Below are positions 56,451 through 64,000 of a DNA stretch of 64,000 nucleotides, piece by piece. How positions within the stretch are numbered: position 1 is the stretch's first letter; each line of letters opens with the position of its first letter. Below the pieces are notes generated by a model. That model was given only the letters and a program-made list of their open reading frames with translations, had not been told where the DNA came from and made no database searches. Source of the stretch: Humulus lupulus (taxonomy: Eukaryota; Streptophyta; Magnoliopsida; Rosales; Cannabaceae); assembly GCF_963169125.1 (NCBI RefSeq), contig NC_084793.1:37164578-37228577 (forward strand), read 5' to 3'. A program made the translations under genes and the position numbers.

Positions 56451-59100
56451 CACTGTGTTATCTATATGCTCCATCTGATTTATTTATTTCATATTTGCAG
56501 ATGACTTAAATTACTGGCAATGCTCATGTATATTATAATATTAATGACCTGGTTTACATGGTCACTAATCTTATTAGCTTAGTAATATGTTCTTTATTAT
56601 ATTACAGCAGCTAATAGAGCTTTAGGCTTGGCTCAAGTATATATTTACCAATCTCATAATTTAACGATAGAGACAGTTGTGCTGATTTGGTGATGTTGTA
56701 GGGTCATAAAATTGGCAGATTGGTGGTTTCAACTGATGCAATTAATAACAATTTTAGCTGTAATTAATCATATCTTATTAGCTTTAGCTTAAAATGAAAG
56801 CAAAACACTTAAGTTGTGCATGCATATATATATATATGCAAAGTGACCACATACATATAACTATCTACATTAAACATGGACGAGGTTTATTAGGGAAAAA
56901 AAAAGTGTACCTAGTAATCATTGTTAGGAGAGAGAGCTAGATTCATGTTCCCAGTAGATAGATCTTAAAAAAAATTAATAATAATTAAGTTAATGGTGAT
57001 TTTTTTAATTAGAGTTATTATAAGGGGAAGCAGGAAGAGGAGAGAAAGTGAGGAGAGTAAGGGTAAAAAAAGATGCTTTTTAAAGTAACGGTCTTCTAGG
57101 CGTCACAAAATTAAATGTATATTTTGTTTAGTACAGTTCAGTTCAGTTCATTGTCATTGATCTTCTTTCTCTTCACCTTTGGTTTTTGGTTTTGGTTTGC
57201 TTGGGAAGCGTAGCCTCTCTCTGCCAAAAGTAATGGGCTAACTTTCCTTACACTGATGAATCACATGCCTGCCTCTCTCTCTGTCTCTCTCTCTTCGAGT
57301 CTTACAAAGGCCTTTTCATTGAACAAAACAATAAACATCATAACATGGGAGTCATTATATATTTTGTTGTATTAATATATAATCATGCAATTACCAATAA
57401 TAATCATTTTCAGTTTTCTATTTTAAAAAAATATATACTTATCAGTATGACTGTGTCTAGCTAATACAAACATAAAATTAACCTTAAAGTTTATCATCAT
57501 TAAAATATACTATTTTTTAGTTTTCTCAGTTTTAGTTAAATACTAAACTTTTATTATCTTTAAATATTAGAAAACTTTAATCATTATATTTTATTTTACA
57601 ATATCTATTAAAATTAAGCTGGAATGTGTTTTTTAAGTATACATATGTATTCATTTATTCCGTGTTCTAATATATTTGTAAATGATTATTATAAGGTGTA
57701 AGAATAACGGTAAAATGCATGTTACGAAAAATGGATAAAGTCAAACATAATGTTAATTTTAGTATATTTTGTAAAATAGAAAATTGTTATTAATTTTTTT
57801 AAAATAAAAATTAAATCTAATATTTAGATAGGACCACAATAGTGTTTTTTCATATGTATTGGTATGTATACCTTCTTTTTTAGTACTTTAATGTTGTTTG
57901 GATATCAATTGGTCATGACCCCACATATCTATGTTTTAACTTCTAAAATTTATGAGTCCATTGACGTCGACCCATCTATAATATTTATCAAATGTGATAA
58001 AATACAAGATAACAAATCGGTAAAAAATAAGTTAAACTTGGACACATGAATTAATGATGATTATTATGAGATAATATATTTTTGTCATGATTTTAGTTGC
58101 ATACACGTACAATAATTAAGTCATCTTAAAGATGATAATTGTACAGTTTTTTTAATGAATTTGGAAATTGGCTAATTTTTTTTTTTGAAAAAAAATTATT
58201 TAATTAACTGCAACAACATAAATATCAATTTTTTGTAGGGGAATTGAAAAATTTTGCTCTGGAGGAATTTAAAGGATTGCATAGGGGGTTTGCTAGGTTC
58301 ATTTCTAGTTCATGTTGTGCCGCTCTTTATTAGGATGTTTTAACTTAATTCTGATGTCTTAGTGGTGGGTGAGAATTCTTTTATTTGAGTGGGTGGAGTG
58401 ATTAGAAATTCTAAGGGTGTTGTATAGGCGGTTTGCTGAATTTATTGAAAATTTGATGATTTTGTTTATAGAAATTTGGAGATTTTCTAAAGTTAGGGTT
58501 TGGCTTATATTGTTCGTATATGTTAGTGTATATATATACACAGTTGATATGTTGATTGAAGTTTAAACCTAGTTTTATAATAAAAGTTTGTGTATACTGT
58601 TCATATTATCATCATGTGATATATGAGTTTTTCATATCTTTTAGCTTCAGACTACTGCTTTGAGCTATTTAAGCTTCTACTATTGTTTTAATAATGTCAT
58701 ATTATATATTAAATCGTTTCAATATATATAATATTCAATTGTGATGCATTTACATATTGGGTGCTTATTATGTGTGATATACGACAAGTATTTGATTTGG
58801 CTTCAGGGAATTGGTTTGAATGATCATATTTGATTTGATTTGGCATGTATATAGTTTCAGATTAAAAAAAAAAAAAACTGCTTCTGACGGTCGTTTATAT
58901 CATATATGTTAACAAATTGTTTTAATTATATATATATTTCAGTAAAGATAACAATTTTTTTATATGTATATATATGGTACGATTCTTTTTGTTTTTGTAT
59001 ATATATATATATATTATACAATGTTGTTAATATATATATACATTTAAGTAACAATAAAATTCAAATTTTGGTTTTGAATTTTATCAAGAATATCTAATAT
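56451..59100. other. AT-rich intergenic DNA, no gene seen
   Basis: Contains CT-rich patches near 57265-57295, (TA)n runs near 56823 and 58996-59036, and many A/T homopolymers. Short frames at 57864 and 58906 are in AT-rich sequence and show no homology I recognise. Confidence 0.6.
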
Positions 59101-62100
59101 TTTAAAATAAATAATTGAAACAAAATATCACCAAAGTGATCTCTTTTGTGTAGATTAATTTAATTAAAATATCAAGATAATTGTGTGTATGTAATTCATG
59201 TATTTATTAACTGACCCAAATGTGAGTTAATATTTGGCCAAATTTCATACATACCTGTAGTGATAAATGTGTGACAATTGTAAAGTATCTTGTGTGAGCA
59301 ATATGTTAATCCAAAGATTGACTTATTGTTTGACATAATATATTGTCAATGTTTGATTGTTACAACAAGAGTACTACTTACAGCTAATATTACTGTCCTA
59401 AGACTTAATATTAATGGTGTGCCTGGTATCTTGAGATGGGATTAACCAATTTTTGAATTTATTGTTTGATTATCCATATTGATGTGAGCTTATTTTGTTT
59501 GTTTTGTTCTATATATTCAGCTAGTTCATCTTCTGCTGCCTCAATATCTGCTAATATTAATTCTATTCCTATGCTTAATGGGACCAATTTCAAGGATTGG
59601 AAAATGAACTTACTAATAGTTCGAGGATGTATGGATTTAGACCATGCATTAAGGGATGAACAACCTGCACCTCCCACTGAGGAAAGCACCCGTGATGAGA
59701 AAACGAATTTTGAGAGGTGGGATCGTTCAAATCGCATGAGTTTAATGATTATGAAACACAACATCCCAGAAGCCTTTTGGGGCACAGAATCTAAAGGGAT
59801 TACTAAGGCCAAGAATTTCCTTGAACAAATTGAGGAACGTTTTGCTAAAAACGATAAGGTTGAAATGACAACACTTCTTGGTTCTTTGATGACCATGAAG
59901 TATAAGGGTTAGGGAAATGTAATGGAGTACATAATGGAAATGCATCATATTGTCTCAAGACTTAGGACACTTAAGATTGAGCTTTCTGATGATGTGTTTG
60001 TACTTTTGGTTTTGTTAACACTTCCTGCACAGTTTAACCAATTTAAAATTAGTTACAACTGTCAAAAGGAGAAATGGACTCTCAGTGAGCTCATTTCTCA
60101 TTGTGTGCAAGAGGAAGGGAGGTTGAAAAAGGAAAAAATTGAAAGTGCTCACTTGGACACTGCTCCTAAAGATAAGGGCAAGAAAAGGAAATATGAGAAT
60201 GAAGCTGCTAAGGGTCCAGCCCAAAAGAAACAACAGAAGGATTTAGATGGTTGTTTCTTTTGCAACAAGTTTGGACATGTGAAGAAAGATTGTACCAAGT
60301 ATCATGCATGGCGTGCAAAGAAATGTATGATTCTTGCTTTGGTCTGTTCTGAGGTTAATTTAGCTTCAGTACCTAGGAATACTTGGTGGATAGATTCTGG
60401 TGCTACTACTCACATAAGTGTTTCTATGCAGGGTTGTCTGAGCTACCAAAAGCCAAGTGATGGTGAAAGACACATCTTTGTGGGCGATGGAAAATCGGTG
60501 GAAGTGGAAGCAATTGGACATTTTAGGTTGTTGTTAGGAACTAGTTTTTATTTGGATTTGAAAGATACTTTTGCTATACCGTCTTTTAGATGGAATTTAG
60601 TTTCTGTTTCTTTGTTGGACAAATTTGGATATTGTTGTTCTTTTGGAAACAATCAATTTAGTTTGTATTTAAATTCAAATGTTGTTGGAACTGGTTACTT
60701 GAATGCTTATTACAACCGTTATTTGCTAGAAACAATTGCATCCTATAATGAAACCTTGCATGTGGAATCACGTGGTACCAAACGCAAATTAAATAAGGAA
60801 AATTCAGCATCATTATGGTATAAGCGCTTAGGTCATATCTCAAAAGGTGGAGTTGAGCATCTTGTGTCTGATGGCATTTTAGAGTCTCTTGAGTTCACAA
60901 ACTTTGATGTTTGTGTCAATTGTATCAAGGGAAAACAGACCAAAACTAAGAGATTAGGTGCCAACAGATCTTCAGATGTCTTAGAATTGATTCATACAGA
61001 TATTTGTGGGTCATTCCCTACAGCATCATGGAATGGTCAACAATATTTCATATCATTCATAGACGATTACTCACGTTATGGGTACCTATATCTCATTCAT
61101 GAAAAGTCACAGTCTCTTGATGTGTTCAAAGCTTATAAAGCTGAAGATGAGAATCAACTCAACAAAAGGATTAAAAACTTCAGATCCGATCGTGGTGGTG
61201 AGTACTACGGTAGATATGATAGCTCAGGTGAACAACGTCCATGATCGTTTGCTAAATTCCTAGAGGAATGCGGTATTTTCCCATAGTACACCATGCCAGG
61301 ATCACCAAGCATGAATGGTGTTGCTGAAAGACGCAATAGGACTCTTAAGGATATGGTAAGGACCATGATTGCTCATTCTACCTTACCTGAGTCCCTTTGG
61401 GGAGAAGCATTAAAGACAGCAGCTTACATTTTGAACAAAGTACCAACTAAAGCAGTTGCAAAAACATCTTATGAGCTTTGGACAGGTCGAAAGCCTAGTC
61501 TAAAGCACTTTCACATTTGGGTATGTCCGGCTGAGGCAAGGCCATATAAGCCACATGAAAAGAAATTGGACTCCAAAACAATGAGCATCTACTTTATTGG
61601 TTATTCTGAGCGATCTAGGGCTATAAGTTTTATGATTCCACAATTAGAAATATTTTTGAGACGGGAACTGCAACATTTTTTTTAGGATGTTGAGTTTAGG
61701 GGGAGAAATAAGGTTAGAGACATTGCTTTTGAGGAGGAGTTGAATTCAAACTCAGTTCCTACTATCATTTTTTACAATGTTCAGGCTTCTACACCTGTAA
61801 TTGTTCAAGAAATGAATCCAAAACCTCAACAAGACAATGTTGAACAAACCCCAATTCAAGATGAGGTAATTGTTCATGAAGAACAAACTCAACAGCCTCA
61901 AGAACCAGAGCCATTAAGAAGGTCCACAAGAGAAAGAAGAAATGTTATTTCAGATGATTATGTTGTATTTCTTCAAGAACATGAGGATGACAATGGAATG
62001 ATGGAAGATGATCCAATCAATTTTCACCAGGCCATTAAAAGTTCTAACTCTCAAAAGTGGATTGATGCCATGAAAGAAGAGTATAAGTCTATGCAAGACA

Positions 62101-62715
62101 ATAAAGTTTGGGAACTTGTCCCATTACTAGACGGTGCAAAACCAATTGGTTGTAAATGGATATTTAAAACCAAGAGGGATGAAAATGGTAATGTGGAGAG
62201 GTATAAGGCATGTCTTGTAGCTAAAGGCTATACTCAGAAAGAAGGCATTGATTATACAGAGACTTTCTCTCCAGTTTCATCGAAAGACTCTTTTAGGACA
62301 ATAATGGCACTTGTTGCTCACCTTGATCTTGAGCTACATCAGATGGATGTTAAAACTGCATTTCTCAATGGAGACATTGACGAGACAATTTATATGGTGC
62401 AACCAGAAAACTTTATGTCAGGAGACCCAAAGAATATGGTTTGTAAATTGACAAAATCTATCTATGGACTCAAGCAAGATTCTCGTCAATGGTATCACAA
62501 GTTTCATTAAGTAATTATCTCATTCAGTTTTGAGATGAATGTTGTTGATGATTGTGTATATCACGAGTTCAGTGGGAGTAAGTATATATTCCTTGTTCTA
62601 TATGTCGATGACATATTGCTTGCCACTAATGATATAGTCTTATTGCACGAAACCAAGAGATTTCTATCTAAGCACTTTGAGATGAAAGATCTTGGGGATG
62701 CTTCTTTTGTATTAG
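59101..62715 (+). mobile_element. Second Copia retrotransposon, internal region only
   Basis: gag, protease, integrase and part of RT are present on the plus strand, preceded by a non-coding leader (approximate start). TGGTATCTTGAG at about 59424 faintly resembles the initiator-tRNA primer site TGGTATCAGAG. The right part is lost at 62715, where another LTR begins. No 5' LTR could be delimited. Confidence 0.8.
59466..62715 (+). pseudogene. Copia gag-pol, broken, truncated in RT
   Basis: gag (59466-59912) has LNGTNFKDWKMNLL and stops at 59910. The same protein continues from 59922 with the rest of gag, a CX2CX4HX4C knuckle (CFFCNKFGHVKKDC), the protease WWIDSGATTHIS and integrase (LGHIS, HTDICGSFP, FIDDYSRYGYLY, SDRGGEYYG) to 61244. 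After a break integrase resumes at 61293 ([10 protein letters not shown]) to 61685, then RT at 61740-62510 (GCKWIFK, QMDVKTAFLNG, SIYGLKQDSRQW) and 62535-62715 with an intact YVDDIL. At least four stops or shifts are present. RT ends at the foreign LTR, and RNase H is missing. Confidence 0.93.
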
Positions 62716-63434
62716 TGTTGACGGTGAGAACTCGTCAACTAAGTTGAGTTAGAAGAGATTATCAAGTTAGGATCGTCAATAAAAAAGCTATAGAAATCAA
62801 AGCAATAACTCAAGAATTATGACAGAATAACAATGGAGGAATCAATCAATCTTTCATTAACTCTCAAGCCTTTGCTACAGTAAAACTTCCAACCCCCTTT
62901 CAGGTGGTGTTCCAGTTCATTTTATAGTAGGCTCTAATGGCCTTAGGTACATAGTGGTCCAGGAGACCAAATGGTACATAAGTACTATGTCAGGGGAGTG
63001 GCTTCAGAGGTTGTGGTCGTACATCAGCACAGGAGCAGGTGTCAGGAGGATGTCTCCACTACTTGTCTGTACCCATATCTGATGAATGGCGGCATGCGTA
63101 GTGGCGCAGGTGGTAGTGGTGTCGACTCTGACCCTTGGCCGTAGACGTACGGGCCATAACTTTTATCCCAGCAGTCCCACTGGTACGGGTGTTCGTACTC
63201 AGTACTAGGTCGTACAACTATGTCCCATTCGACTCGTACTGGGGCCTCTAAGCGTGGGGGTCTCTGGGTGTAAGGAATGGGACCCTTGGTGCATGGCTCT
63301 ACTCATGTGGCCACTAGGTGACGTAGCTCTCATCCCTTCGTGAGGCCCCCTCGGAAGGCTTATTGATGGCGCGACTCTCTTGGCTGTTCACGGGGCCGAA
63401 TGTGTTGCGGATGTGACCCCCATGAGGCTATGTG

Positions 63435-63655
63435 CGAGGCCGCCACCACGGGGCCTATTTGGCGAGGCCACCCCGTGGGCATGGGCGAGGCCACCACGGG
63501 GCCTATTTGGCGAGGCCACTCGGCCTATGAGGCGAGGCCACTTCGGCCTATGAGGCGAGGCCACTCGGCTTATGAGGCGAGGCCACTCGGGCCTATGAGG
63601 CGAGGCCACTTTGGCCTATGAGGCGAGGCCACTCAGGCCCATGGCGAGGCCCTTG
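63435..63655. repeat. CpG-rich tandem repeat, unit about 23 bp
   Basis: About nine units begin GCGAGGCCAC and continue CGGCCTATGAG or CGGGGCCTATTT. Overlapping frames on both strands arise from the repeats. Confidence 0.88.
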
Positions 63656-63704
63656 GACGCGAGGTGGCTAGTGCAAGGCTTGAGCGCGGGCTTCGCAGCT
63701 GGGC

Positions 63705-63975
63705 CATGACAAAGGGCGTCGCGCGCGGGGGCCGAGCGAGGCCAGGAGGCGTCGCGCGCGGGGGCCGAGCGAGGCCAAAAGGCGTCACGCGCGGGGGCCG
63801 AGCGAGGCCAGGGGGCGTCGCGCGCGGGGGCCGAGCGAGGCCAGGGGGCGTCGCGCGCGGGGGCCGAGCGAGGCCAGGGGGCGTCGTGCGCGGGGGCCGA
63901 GCGAGGCCAGGGGGCGTCGCGCACGGGGGCCGAGCAAGGCCAGGGGGCGTCGCGCACGGGTGGCCGAACGACGCC
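63705..63975. repeat. 33-bp CpG-rich tandem repeat, about eight copies
   Basis: The unit reads GGCGTCGCGCGCGGGGGCCG then AGCGAGGCCAGGG, exactly 33 bp. Because 33 is a multiple of three, frames stay open on both strands (GVARGGRARPG-type on plus, RSAPARDAPWP-type on minus) without implying a gene. The array reaches almost to the window end. Confidence 0.92.
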
Positions 63976-64000
63976 CACGGCGTCGTGCTGGACGTCTGAG

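Larger units (their letters stand above)
62716..64000. mobile_element. LTR of another element inserted in the Copia RT
   Basis: TGTTGACGGTGAGAACTCGT interrupts RT coding exactly after ASFVL. The TTGACG/CGTCAA pairing near the end is typical of LTR termini and recalls the relic ending at 16072. From about 63250 the sequence becomes very GC-rich and turns into tandem repeats that run off the window. No coding region or second LTR is visible, so class and orientation are unresolved. Confidence 0.6.

Noticed and set aside
63388..63999. Frames of 73-120 codons with repeated RPG or APW peptides
   Set aside because: In-phase translation of 23-bp and 33-bp tandem repeats; no start context, domain or homology.

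Overview
This is nuclear DNA of a flowering plant, almost certainly a eudicot. The evidence is a split LONGIFOLIA/TRM gene with plant-type introns, Ty1/Copia and Ty3/Gypsy retrotransposons of plant lineages (chromodomain Gypsy; Tat Gypsy with an antisense gene), CACTA transposons, and AT-rich intergenic DNA with CT, GT and TA microsatellites. The genus cannot be fixed by reading alone; Rosales is only an impression. Only one gene looks intact and host-encoded: the minus-strand LONGIFOLIA-type gene at 31.9-35.1 kb (four exons, about 791 aa). Nearly everything else is nested transposable-element DNA.

Left block (1-15.7 kb). A decayed Copia element (gag-pol remnants, then a 3' LTR at 3800-5656) lies inside an exon-like piece of the nucleoporin gene GLE1. 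That piece belongs to a gene-capturing CACTA transposon whose right terminus is at 12673. The CACTA DNA carries, all on the minus strand and with introns retained, exon fragments of four unrelated genes: MRS2/CorA Mg2+ transporter, PIR/SRA1 (WAVE complex), XPO1/CRM1 exportin and GLE1. A Gypsy solo LTR (6127-8019, 5-bp duplication AGAAA) is inserted in the GLE1 part. The CACTA itself sits in the integrase region of a chromodomain Gypsy element whose 3' end and LTR run to 15676.

Middle-left block (15.7-29.9 kb). Remnant LTRs surround one structurally complete minus-strand Tat-type Gypsy element (17395-28921; LTRs of 768 and 776 bp; duplication TAATT). It has a broken gag, a protease, RNase H and integrase, but the reverse-transcriptase core is deleted. 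Between integrase and 3' LTR it carries an oppositely oriented gene with its own TATA box, a 5' exon, at least three introns, a Transposase_28-like domain and a coiled-coil tail. A second copy with the same layout lies at 48.6-51.9 kb.

Gene block (29.9-41.4 kb). The LONGIFOLIA gene is flanked by related foldback (MITE-like) elements and microsatellites.

Right block (41.4-64 kb). A Gypsy solo LTR (41461-43698, duplication TATAC) is followed by a second CACTA element (43744-56450). Inside it is a Gypsy solo LTR (44430-54644), split by an LTR-type element (45516-52842, duplication GGATA), which in turn holds another Gypsy LTR piece and a truncated Tat element with the second antisense gene. After 3 kb of AT-rich DNA comes a second decayed Copia element (59.1-62.7 kb), cut in its reverse transcriptase by the LTR of another element that runs off the window in very CpG-rich tandem repeats.
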